A stretch of 64,000 nucleotides of DNA from Ptychodera flava (lineage: Eukaryota; Hemichordata; Enteropneusta; Ptychoderidae), in the NCBI RefSeq assembly GCF_041260155.1, contig NC_091940.1:31799841-31863840 (forward strand), written 5' to 3'. Positions within the stretch are counted from its first letter, which is position 1; the number at the start of each line of letters is the position of its first letter. The notes below the pieces were generated by a model. That model made no database searches. It saw only the letters and a program-made list of their open reading frames with translations, and was not told the DNA's origin. This document shows, one piece after another, positions 40,452 through 51,417 of this stretch. Position numbers and translations under genes: made by a program.

Positions 40452-40602
40452 TTTTACCATTTTTGATAAAATTGTCCCCAACTTGTGACTCTTGCAACAT
40501 TCGTACTCCCTTTGTTGCTAGTTTCCTTTTCTTGCGGTCCATCAGTTGCTGAACGTCCGCTTGTACGGCTTTGCAGGAACCGCTGCCTTCAGAGGTATCC
40601 AT
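40452..40602 (-). CDS. Exon 1 of the large zinc-finger protein gene
   Basis: I chose the ATG at 40602 because it is the first in-frame ATG after an upstream in-frame stop (TAA at 40780-40782). Its context, GGAAAATGG, is favourable. The exon encodes about 50 residues beginning MDTSEGSGSCKAVQ, with a basic cluster RKKRK at residues 23-27 that may be a nuclear localisation signal. It ends in AAAA|GTAAGT, and its one-base phase joins exon 2 to give a Ser codon. The open frame continues upstream of the ATG without another start codon. Use of an upstream exon cannot be excluded. Confidence 0.8.
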
Positions 40603-41000
40603 TTTCCAAGCAAGCAGTAAGGTAAGAAGTTTCTTTTCCCACTCGTCCACGTTGTCGCGGACTACATAAAGTTTCACGTGTGGTGTCCCAAACAAAATTA
40701 TCGATGCAAAAGTGTACACAGATTCGGCTGTCCTGTCGACAGATCGACCGCGATAGGCAGCTGACGACAAAAATGTCGGTTATATCCCTCGTTCACCGCG
40801 ATATCCGCGTTGGATTCTTCACTTTTTATCACATGCCTCCTGCTTTCCCCTTCCCTTCGCAAACGAACGAATTTCGGACCGTTTTAGCCATTCTGACTCC
40901 GAACTACGTCTCCGAGTAAACTTTTGTTGCTCATAGTAAAATCCGCCATTTTGAACGCACTGCATGCTGGGGCGTAATTAATTAATTATTCATTATTTAT
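40603..41000 (-). promoter_or_regulatory. Probable 5' UTR and promoter of the zinc-finger gene
   Basis: GC and CpG content are raised here relative to the flanks. The position directly upstream of exon 1 implies a 5' UTR and a TATA-less, CpG-type promoter. No clear TATA box was found. This is inferred from position and composition. Confidence 0.45.
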
Positions 41001-41411
41001 TATACGCAACAGGTGCGTATTTTCAGTCACGGTCCCTGCATGCATGACCCACTTACGATACGATACTCACGTTAAAACGCCCTCGCTGTGGAGGGAACGT
41101 GTTGCAACTAAGAGAAGAAGCAATTTATTAAGTTGTCGCGTTCCTAAACTGTTCAGATCAGAGAGACAAGTTGTTGCACTGTAACAATACCATTGGCGAT
41201 TACTTGTGTGCTAACAAAAGCTATTATTAGGCCTAAGGCGTGCAGAGCAATTCCGTAAACCGTGGAGATCCCTACCCCATCCCTACCCCATCATGCGTAC
41301 ACTTCATAGGTCTATAAAATGTGCAAATATGAAGAAAGAGAGATTCAAAGAATGAAAAAAAAGAGAGAAAAGGGGGCTGCGTTTTCATAAGCGTGTGTTT
41401 GCAACTTCGGA

Positions 41412-41500
41412 AATAATATGGTGGTTTCAGTCGGATTCGAACTCACAACGCACGGCACCCAGTCGCCTAGCGACCAAGTAAGAGCGCTTACGTTCAGAGA
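41412..41500 (-). repeat. Possible tRNA-derived SINE fragment
   Basis: On the - strand a B-box-like GAGTTCGAATCCGAC is preceded at tRNA-like distance by AAGCGCTCTTACTTGGTCGC. The T-stem pairing is poor and no acceptor stem forms, so this is not a functional tRNA. A decayed tRNA-derived SINE head is the likeliest reading. Confidence 0.3.
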
Positions 41501-42389
41501 AGATGCTGCTATATCATATTCTTCATGGCATCCTAACTTGGAGGAAATATTTGCAAAATTATTCAATAAACCATAGACAGTCTCCACTCTCTATGCCAAA
41601 ACCTCCGGATGAACACTTCTTTTTGTCGTTTACAGGATGGTGTTTTGTCCTATAGCTACTTAAAAGGCTGAGTGTCAATATTTCTGTGAAAGTTTCCCAA
41701 TTACTCACAGCAGTGAGGTTGTAGACACAGGCCACCAACACTTAGATTACATCGATGATCAGTAAATGGAAAAATATGTAATTTTTAGCTTTAAAGGTAT
41801 GTTATTTTCGAGCAGTTGTGTTAGTCCAGAATGCTAAATTACAAACTTGGTCAACTTAGACAGATGTCGCATTAGATTTCACAAGAAAAACAAACAAACA
41901 AACGAACGAACAATCTCATTTTGCAAACGAATTTAGTTTAGCAAACCTGGAACCAATATTAAGATACAGTTTGAGGAACGTTAAACGTCTGGAGTGAAAT
42001 CGAAAAAAGATTGGTAAACAAATATTGAACAGAAAGTGAAAAGCTCTTGAAAGACACTTCACGTTCTTCCTATTCGAAAAAAAGATGCGCCAAATCCTGG
42101 AAGAAAGAAAAAGTGAATCTGTCACTAACCGTGCACCTCACCAACTTGAAGATATAACCGTACACAAGTTTTCTTTGTTTTTGTTTCTTGTGACGTAGTC
42201 GAAGGATACATGACTGAATACACTTTAACCTAATTAGACTAGAACACTTAGCAAAAGTCGATAGATATGGACAAACAGCACTTCGATAGTAAAGAAAGTA
42301 AAGGTGCTGTTGTTACGAAGGTATAGTTTATCTCACATAAAGGTTACACGTAAAGCTCCTAGCGGCAACATATCGACACTGGTATATTG

Positions 42390-42545
42390 AAACAATAAAG
42401 CACAACCAGCGACGGTATACCACGAGATTTTGACAAGTTCATGACATATATGCACGAGCGATAGCGAGTGCATATATGAAGTGAACTGGTCAAAATCGAG
42501 TGGTATACCGTTGCTGGGTGTGATTTATTGCTATTATATCATAAC
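42390..42545. repeat. Palindrome of about 150 bp
   Basis: AATAAAGCACAACCAGC and CGGTATACCAC on the left pair with GTGGTATACCG and GCTGGGTGTGATTTATT on the right. The centre is a second palindrome (CATATATGCAC to GTGCATATATG). It is probably a hairpin-type non-autonomous element, lying close to the TTAA element at 42717. Confidence 0.65.
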
Positions 42546-42716
42546 AGTATATTAAAATTCTGGCATGGAACGTCAAAAACGGGTTTTTGCTCAAGCTGAG
42601 AGCTCGCTCGTATACCAGCCATGGTGTATCGCCAATATACCACGGTTCCTTTTGCATCTTGACCAATCAGATCCCTGCATTTGCGCAATCAATATACTGG
42701 TATGATATAATAATTA

Positions 42717-43325
42717 TTAAAGGGGAAGTTCACCAAGGATGATTTTTACATATGTGCTAGCTTTGTGGTCACTTACCCCGGAAAGCTATTTTCGCCATTT
42801 ATAACTTGCACGATTTTTACAAAACCGATAGAAATAGTACAGGAAGTTGCTCATGTAATTTGAATCATGGGAAAAAAGCGCCAAACTTGGAGCTTGCATC
42901 ATGTGATATGGAAGGCACCATTTTCCCATGGGTATGGCATTGTCCACTCACCCATGCTTAAACCAGGCTGTGCGTATTTACATAACTTTTGTTTATACTG
43001 AGTATCCTTGCATAAACGGTGAATCACTTATAATAAACTGTCCACTGTCAGATTTTGTGTTGCTGTTTACTACTGTGTTACTGTGAGTGGACAATGTGGG
43101 GGCCATACCCATCCGAAGATGGTCCCTTCCATATCACATGATGCAAGCTCCAAGCTTGGGGCTTTTTTCCCATGATTCAAATTACATGGGCAACTTCCTG
43201 TACTATTTTTATCATTTTCGTAGAAAATCGGGCGAGTTATAAATGGTGAAAATAGCTTTTCTGGGGTAAATGACCACAGAGCTACCACATATGTAAAAAT
43301 CATCCTTGGTGAACTTCCCCTTTAA
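42717..43325. mobile_element. TTAA-ended element with about 240-bp inverted repeats (609 bp)
   Basis: Both ends begin TTAAAGGGGAAGTTCACC, and the first 40 bases are identical in inverted orientation. Similarity continues for about 240 bp with scattered mismatches, leaving a central loop of about 120 bp. It is non-coding; a - strand frame at 43070-43303 is only the arm read through. The TTAA ends suggest piggyBac-type mobilisation. Confidence 0.8.
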
Positions 43326-43554
43326 TTAAAACATCAAGATCTTAATTATGGGTCGTTTTTCATACAAACTGGACACACACACAATGTTGGCGGCAAATGC
43401 ACAAAGTTGAAGAAGCCAATTACCATTTACGAGGATATCGGATGTTTCCTGAGTTAGGACGTAACATATGTTCGAATGATATTAAAACAATGAAAAGAGT
43501 TCACACTTATTGAAGGGAACATGAAAATTTCACGTGAGGGGTTTATAAGAAAAT

Positions 43555-44800
43555 AATTTCTTACTACACCCATTTAAACAGTCCAGTCTATGTATGCTTT
43601 CTAGACGCCACCAAAGCTTTTGATCGCGTCAACCACTGGTCCTTGTTTAAAAAACTTATAGACAGAAATGTGCCCTGGTATGTAATTCGAATAATAATGT
43701 TTTGGTATCGAACACAGTCTTTTTGTGTAAGATGGGGAAAATCCTTTTCCTCACTTTTTACTGTGAAAAATGGTGTCCGTCAAGGCAGTATTTTATCTCC
43801 ATATTTATTTAATATTTATATGGATGATTTGAGTCTTCGTTTGAAAACTTTAAAAAAAGGTTGTAACATCGGCGGTCTTATTGTTAATCATCTCATGTAT
43901 GCAGATGACATTGCTTTAATGTGCCCATCAGTCGGTGGGTTGCGTAATTTAGTGTAACTCTGTGAAACATACGGCATCGAACATGATATTGTTTTTCACC
44001 CAAAAAATCAGAATGCATGTATTTCATTCCATGTAAATTTGGTCTTGGTACAGATAAGGTCCTACCAATTTATTTAGGGGTAAGATATTAAATGTTGCAT
44101 CCCAACACAAATATCTAGGTTATGTGTTCTCTGAAAAATTGACAGACGACGCTGATATTACGAGACAAGTGCGTAAATTCTATGGCCAGGCAAATTCACT
44201 GATTCGCAATTTTGCACATTGTAATAATCAGGTGAAGGTTTCGTTGTTTCGCTCGTATTGCACTAATATGTATTGTTCTCAGTTATGGTGGCAATATAGT
44301 GTAAAGAATATGCACAATATAAGAGTGGCTTTTAACAATGCCTTTCGTATTCTCCTGAGTCTACCACGGGATTACAGTGCTAGAGGAATGCTTGTATCAA
44401 ACACTGTTCCATCTTTCGACTCTCTCAGACGGAACCTATTGTATAAATTCTCCGTAAGACTGCATAATAGTAACAATAGCATCTTGAGGAAAATAGTGAG
44501 CTCCGACGTATTTGTATTCTCAAAGTTTCATGAGTCTTACAGAAAGACAATGTATCTTTTACACCGGTAGTTGTATGTAGCTGGTCTTTTTAACACAGAA
44601 GCTTTAACTCTGATTGCGCTTTGTACCTTTTACTTCCCTGTTTTTTTAACCTCCTTTTTCCTTCTTTTTGTAGTTCCAATGGTCTGGGGGGTTTTTTTCT
44701 GTTAGATAGGTGTCTACGTGATTTTTTTTAGTGTTATATGGGATGTAGTTTACAAATCCTGATTTAAATAAATAAATAAAAAATAAATAAATAAATTGTC
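43555..44800 (+). pseudogene. 5'-truncated LINE with reverse-transcriptase domain
   Basis: The frame from about 43555 contains YVCFLDATKAFDRVNHW, GVRQGSILSPYLFNIYMDDL and HLMYADDIALM, so the YADD catalytic motif is intact. After a stop and frameshift near 43957-44124, the region following the polymerase continues with FYGQANSLIRNF, SLFRSYCTNMYC and FRILLSLPR, up to TAG near 44570. The motif order matches L2/CR1-type (Jockey group) LINEs. The 3' end is marked by an AAATA-rich tail at 44764-44795, normal for such elements. The endonuclease is missing, so this is a dead 5'-truncated insertion, unrelated to the L1-like pieces at 17085 and 21060. Confidence 0.85.
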
Positions 44801-47800
44801 ACATAGACTTTCAAATATTAATTGTTACATGTAAATTGACATATCAAGAGCTGTATTTATGTTTAAGATTGGATATATCTTTTTATTTTTACTATCCTAT
44901 GATAAAAACCACATATAAAACGGCCATCCTATTCTAAAACATTACGGGAGTAGAAATATAACGGACAAGGCAGGAGGACAGAAAAAAACAACGAGTAACC
45001 CAAGCGTATCATATGCGATGCACCATGTCTAAGCTTGTTTATCGAGAAATAAAGTCTTTGTAGTACCAACGAACTTTCAACGTCTCGTGCTGTCAATATT
45101 GTAAAGATTCCGAGTACCTCTTCTTAGCAGGCCAAGTAATCAACTAAAAAGCACGAAAAAACTATTAGTAATGTACTGTCATGATCAGTACTTCTAGTAG
45201 CGAGATGCGCTTGGCAAACCGTGACCACAGTCTACACCTATGCGGTGACTCAAAACTTCCAAAGTGAGCTATGAGGGCGTCTGGGATGGAATTGTCATTT
45301 TATCCTGTTATGATATCTTCTCCATCCGGGTTCCTGGTCTTCAGTTTCAGATCAAACTGATCCAGTTTTTCAAGGCGTCATATTGCTAAGTACGCTCCTT
45401 TTATTGGAAAAATTGCACCTTTCTGCGCATTTTTCGATTTTTTACCTTCTGCTACGAGTACATGGGAGCCTATACACGTGAGCCTCGAAAGTTACTTTGC
45501 GGGAACATCCAAGAGATTGTAAAGCATTCCGGGTTCATCTTTTACCAAACTCAAACTATACCTCTTTAAGTTTAACCTAGCAAAAAGTCAACCCTTCAGT
45601 CGCTTACTTGAACATAAAACGTAGTGTGTTCATCCAAGAACAAAAGTTAGTAGTGCCAGTTGTGTACTTACATTAAGAAAGGATTGACGATGACTTCCAT
45701 TCCATCAAGACAGCTTACAATCTCTTTTTCCAATTTGTAAATATTATATCAAGTATTAATGATGCATTGATTGTATGGAGAAACATTTTTTTATGTAATA
45801 GGAGTCTTTTCAAGCAAAAATTCATGTTGATGAATTCTATATGTATTTATTGACATCAAAATATTGGTGAAGTTTGTTGTCAATGATAAAATCTGCCAAT
45901 GAAATGGAACACAAACAAAGGTTTACCGCACAGCGTAAGGCATCTACTTATAAGTCATGGTGTGCTTTTTATTTTTAAGATATTTAAGCATACGTATACA
46001 GTTAACTCTAGATTTAATTACCTATTACTCCTATAGGAGTAAGATCTGTGTATAAGCTGAATGTATAAAAATTATAAGGAATTCATTGACTATAGAAGAA
46101 TAATTTTCATCGTAAGAACCTAGAAAACTTGGTGAACATTTCCAAATAAACTTACTCAAAGAAATCTTAGTCCCTTGTGAAAGGAAAATAAACACCCTCT
46201 TCTGAAGAGAGTCATAATGATGATTGATTTAATATTTTGCTGAATTGTCAAATACCCCGGTATTGATGGTTCAATATCTGACATTTTCAAGCGTACACAT
46301 TGTAACGCGGTAATGGATTCCCAAAACAGTGATAAGGTCAACACGTGCATGCAGAAAATTGTTAAATTATGTCTTAATCACATATGCGCATTTTAGTTCT
46401 GAAAAGTGAACTGAAAGTTGTAATAGTGCCACTTCATGAAAAATACCCGGCCTGGTTTGTTATTTCCATGTCGATAGTGGAACCGAACCCCGTGAGATAA
46501 ACAAAAAACGAAAATAAATCATAACGCTTGGGGACATAATTTATAAGAGACCGGGGATGAGAAACATACCGTTCCTTTGACCTAATTATGATTTAATCAC
46601 AAAAGTTTATATTTTCCATCAACTGATTTAACCGTTAATTTGTGTTCAATGAGGACTGGAAATGTTAGAGTATCTTTGAGGCCAAATCATTGTCACTGAC
46701 AGTGTATAGAATAGTCTCAGCCTCATCATGTATATATGTTGTTTAGGTTTACCGAGAGACGGAAAGGTCACACGACCAGACGAGGTCATGGAGAGTACAG
46801 CAGGTGCGGAACTACGATAGCGCCCCCTTACATTCGTCGGAATTTTTACAATCGTTCAGGGCATTATTTATTGAACAAATCAGTGATATTGCTGATATTA
46901 CTGATATCACGATTCTGACGATTACATATAAACTAGGTTGGTAGGACTGGTTTGTAGACATTTGTTGTGTAAAGGAGCAAATTTTCCATGTGTCGCTGAA
47001 TAAAAATCAACTGCTATACACCATGTAGTAAGCGAGCTTTGACAGTTTGGGGCCAAGTTCATTCCTCTTTTGCGGAACTTGTGCATGTGTAAATTGTGAT
47101 ACTGGGGGAGTGGCGCACGGTACGGACGTGTAGGTCAAGGGTCACAGAGGAACACCAATTACATGCAAACAACACAGATCAGACAATGCGTTCAAGTATC
47201 GAGTACTGGTAGTGGCATGCTCGTTGTATAGTGCGAGTTTCTGATACCCTCATCTATGGCATTGGAACTACCCAGTATCACTTGAGGCAACCAACTCTCA
47301 AACAAAAGCGGAATCGAGTGGAATACGAAAGGGCACAGATAAGTAGGCTTATCTTTAGTTTCGAGAGTTCGCCGTTCATATGCCTGTGAGCCTCATTGCA
47401 CATCAACAACGCAGCGAAGAGCCTCGTAAGGTTGGTAAAAGCATGTTTGTGTTTTCAACAAAATCCTAGTAAATGTGTGTCAATGGAGTTCATCCACCTT
47501 CATGTTATGTAATTTGTAAATTTAAAAAAGCAGGATATGTACAATGGTTGACGAGTAGGAACACTCCGTGATGGCGTAGAACTATAGTTATCATACCAAT
47601 ACTTTATCCGCATGAGCGGAGTGTATGCTTTTATATAAACGAGAAGAGTTGCCGTGAGGTCCAAAGTCCGTGCAAGCTGCGTGCAAAATCCCTTTGCCTA
47701 GTCCAAAATAATCCTCCATGGTATGTTAGGCAGGGACGTTGGTGATGTCACTGCTTGAACCGACCTCCATGTATATCCAACTGCGAATATTGGATAAGCG

Positions 47801-48989
47801 TTATAGTATAGGTAGGCCTAACTGTTTTGTAACCATTGAGTACAAGAGTTGTTGAAAGCTATCCAGGGCTAGTCAAAGTTTGCGCTTTGCCTACTAGAAA
47901 GTTCAAATACACTACAAGTAGCTAAAGTGTAACATGCTAGTGCCATCATATGACCTTAAATTGTGATCAAAAAACTGATTTGCCATTGTATAATGAGGAT
48001 ATGCAATAAGACAAGATAGGAGACGTACATACGAAAGTACCGCGGGCGTATTACATTAATATTAAAATCACCAGTGCTCTTACGCCTATTTGCGAAGAGG
48101 CGTGCAACCATATACCTGGAGAGTGACTACTGTCATAGTGCAATTTCCCAGTCACGGGTACATGTACCATAGAGGAAGACTTCTACGCCCACACCAGGCC
48201 TACAGGCGAACAATCGTCCCGAGGAACGCCAGAACCATTGATAGTGGATGGTAGAACGTTGAGATGATGCTGACTTTTTGAACTTGGATTTTAACAGGTT
48301 GTTGGCAAACTTTACATTATTCCTAGTCTATTGTATAGTTTCAAATAACTGTACCGTACACTATTGTACTATTGCTATTGTAGTATGTACATTAAATTTT
48401 GATTCACTTCGCTGCGCCATATTCCACTTCCGAGCCTGTAGTAGAAAGTTTTTAGCACCACATTGTGAATTCGTTCAAATTTACTTTGTTAGACAAATCA
48501 TAGAAAATGACTGGTGTTCAGAGCCATGAAGCCATAGCGGCAATAGCGCTGTAAAGTTTTCGTCCGCGCCGGTCTGACTGTGTACTACATGTATTATCGG
48601 CCGCCGGGCTGTTGGTATGGGGTTTGTGAACGAATTGTTGCACCGCTTAGACTGTGAATATGATAACTACAACATCGAAACAGATCTAAAAGTTGAACGA
48701 AAACATCACAGATCAGACGTTTAACAAATTTCAGCCTTGAGAGTTTTCGAACGGACCGCGTCGGCGGGCAGAACTGCGGGCGAATGCTCGGGCCTTGGAA
48801 GTTATAATATGCAGAAGATAGTGCAGGATATGCATTTTGACCAAAACAAGCAATAGATAACACATCTGTATTAAGATAGTCACGTGACCAATATTAACTC
48901 AGGCCGTGCCATATACGACGAGGTGCCATTCAAATCAAAGGTAACACGTAAGTCAAAGGGGTTTTTTTGTTCACTGTCCATGGAAATAG
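44801..48989. other. No gene recognised
   Basis: Intergenic DNA. It contains a perfect 18-bp palindrome, TTACTCCTATAGGAGTAA, near 46025-46043 and scattered short frames without splice context. Nothing supports a gene. Confidence 0.35.
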
Positions 48990-49289
48990 GTTGCTTCCGT
49001 GTTAGTCTTCCGACAATTGGTACGTTTTTATACTTACTATGAATTTTGTCGAACTATTTCTGAGATTATCATAGCGCGGGCTCACACAAATTTATTACAA
49101 TGTCTTGATCTACCACCAAAAGATAAAGTAGGAGTTCCGCTTCGGGAAAACGCCATTGAGCAACAAACGCAATTCACGCAACTCGTTTTAAACACGGTCA
49201 CTGGGGAAACAGTGCTTCTTAACTTTCACACTAATATGAAAAGCTGCTTTGATCAGCTTCTCGGATGTATACAGGCGCTGAAATTTTGA
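48990..49289 (+). CDS. Candidate terminal exon, unknown product
   Basis: A possible acceptor (pyrimidine tract, then GAAATAG) ends at 48989. From there a phase-0 frame of 99 codons runs to TGA at 49287-49289. The product contains ISEIIIARAHTNLLQCLDLP and ends CFDQLLGCIQALKF. It has no ATG near its start, so it would have to be an internal or last exon. Its composition looks protein-like but I do not recognise it, and no partner exon was found. A chance frame is possible. Confidence 0.28.
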   Translation, partial: VASVLVFRQLVRFYTYYEFCRTISEIIIARAHTNLLQCLDLPPKDKVGVPLRENAIEQQTQFTQLVLNTVTGETVLLNFHTNMKSCFDQLLGCIQALKF

Positions 49290-49645
49290 GGAACTTTTGA
49301 CAACGAAGTCGAATTATTTGTTTCGACGGTATTTTGCTGAGAATTCACGTGAACTCCGCTGGCCGATCGCGACGTCCAGAAGCAAGTCAAATTACTGAAC
49401 AACAATCGGTCGCCAATCCGCCCAGATTTTCGTTTCTTGTCATCGCCCTGCTTTTGCGTATCCCAGTATGCAGGTCGACATGATTTGATATCTATTAGGA
49501 GTACGAACCTGTTCACTGTACAATATGCTGGTACCTTTGTGTACAAGGGAAGGGCTACTGTGTCAGGGGGTGCCACACTCGTTTGAACTCTGCTTCGGAA
49601 AGTTTATTTTGTGGACGCTATGGGTCATTGCATACGTTGCATATT

Positions 49646-49838
49646 AAACACCTATTGCCTGGTCATGAGGGCTATAGCGACCGTCTATTGCCCCGAGGGC
49701 CGTGTGTTACCAGAAACACATCGCTATTCCCCGAGGCCGTAGGCCGAGGGGTATAGCGATGTGTTTCTGGTAACACACGGCCACGAGGGGTAATAGACGA
49801 GCGCTATAGCCCGAATAAAGACCAGGCTATAGGTGTTT
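49646..49838. repeat. Near-perfect palindrome of about 190 bp
   Basis: GCCGTGTGTTACCAG and AAACACATCGCTAT on the left pair with ATAGCGATGTGTTT and CTGGTAACACACGGC on the right. The outer parts also pair (GCCTGGTC with GACCAGGC, ACACCTAT with ATAGGTGT). The axis lies in GAGGCCGTAGGCC. It is GC-richer than its surroundings. It is probably a hairpin element and abuts the inverted pair bounding 49842-50360. Confidence 0.75.
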
Positions 49839-49841
49839 TAC

Positions 49842-50360
49842 AACACACCACATGCTCATGTTGTATTGTTATATAGTTTTTAATGTGTTTTGATATTTTG
49901 CACCACAACAATCCATTGTGACAAGTTTACCGGGCGATGTTTCCACAGCGGTTTCAGTTGTACGTACGTGGTACCACTATCCGAAAAACATTCTAAGCAT
50001 ACCTAGCGACATCCTTAGTTGCACTTTAATCTTTTCCGTCGATGAGCTGTTCAAGTTCCTACGCTGTTGGAATGTTGGAAAATGTTGGAAAATCTGTTTC
50101 AGAGAATGTGTCGTCACCTATCCCGGACGCACATCACGTTCTAGTCACCCGCCATTGTTGCAAAGCTGCAGACGACACTATGGTCACGTGACCGGGCACT
50201 TTTCCAAATTTGGTCAGAACTATTTCCCTAGGGAAATAGCTTTTCAAAAAATACCCTCTGACGTCACTTTTGTCGAACCGATGGGGACTAGACGTATCTA
50301 TTTTCTCGTCACGTGACGTATTCTGGCGAATCGCGACACGGAATGAGCATGTGGTGTGTT
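49842..50360. mobile_element. Possible element bounded by 18-bp inverted repeats
   Basis: AACACACCACATGCTCAT at 49842-49859 recurs inverted at 50343-50360. Between them lies a 132-codon + strand frame at 49918-50316 that I cannot assign. No target duplication is seen. This could instead be the inner part of a larger hairpin structure with the palindrome on its left. Confidence 0.45.
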
Positions 50361-51052
50361 ATATTAACGTATAAGGGTTTGTTATCGCGTCGCGACCGCG
50401 ATTATATGCCGGTGGGTCGCGACCGGTCGTAAACAAAGGTAAAACAATCCAGTGTACGTGTTAGCAGCCTATGATAAAAGTCTTGCGTGTGCAGTCAAGC
50501 TAGCCCCAAGTCCATGGTACGGGTGCGGAAGCGGTGCCTGATTGTTGTCTTTGAGTTATGTTTGGAGGGACTTTGGAAATTTGTCATTACTGTGGGCTGT
50601 TATGGTAAAGGGCCCAGCCGAGCCATCTCCACTAACCAAGTATGTTCATTCTATTAGGTTGGGCTTGGCTATTTAAATCACTGACCACTTTCCGTGTAGG
50701 ACAAAGAAAAGGATGAGCTTGGGTCCACAGATTGAGAGTGAGACCATGTCTTTGTCAATGGAAGGTTCCCTTCATTGAAATGATATGTTCATGACAGGGG
50801 TAATTTTGTCAATAGAGAAGTATAGTAGTGTAGGGTGATCGAAATTGCAATTTCTGCCGGCAGTAGTCCTGATTTCGAAGTTAAAAATAAATACAACGAG
50901 ATATCACCCTATACGCAACAACTCGTCACTGTTATAATTGGTTGTTTATCGAAAATCCCGTGTTGCTTTTATGACTCATATGCCTTATTTGGAAATTATT
51001 TCATTTTTACGTAAATAATTTTCTTATTTATTTATTTTTTTCTGTATTTCAG

Positions 51053-51417
51053 ACAGTCTCTCTTGTGGACATTGCCGGACGATATTGCGCAAAATACAAA
51101 GACGCAATCGGAGTAATCTGTCTTTGTTAGTGTAAAAAGCGGTCGCAGATCGATACACATCATTTTACATGTTGTGACAACTTGTGTTAGACAATCACCC
51201 CGCGTCATCGTTTTCGCTCTGGAAACTGTCCTGTGATTTTACTTTCGGTTTCACTCGAAGAACTTTCCCCTTTGGTGTTGTACACTTGAAGCTTGTCGGT
51301 AAAGTTGTGCCGTTTGTTAATGGTGAAGTCTCCGTGAAGGTTGAAAATTGAACGATCTGATTTGTGCTCTTTGTTTGGATTTTATTACGAGTTGCTCTTT
51401 GTACCGGGATCCACACG
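51053..51417 (+). other. 5' UTR exon of the SLC10-like gene
   Basis: A textbook acceptor (long T-rich tract, then CTGTATTTCAG) ends at 51052. The following sequence leads to the ATG at 51418 and holds an in-frame GTG-initiated extension of 18 codons that I reject as a start. I infer a non-coding first exon further upstream, possibly in the CpG-richer area near 50100-50420. Confidence 0.5.

Noticed and set aside
40603..40770. N-terminal extension of zinc-finger exon 1
   Set aside because: The frame is open but begins with TTG. The only ATG after the upstream stop is at 40602.
41412..41500. Functional tRNA gene
   Set aside because: The B-box-like word is present, but the T-stem and acceptor stem do not pair. 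It is kept only as a possible SINE relic.
51364..51417. Upstream 18-codon extension of the SLC10-like frame
   Set aside because: It begins with GTG, not ATG. The ATG at 51418 is followed at once by a signal sequence.
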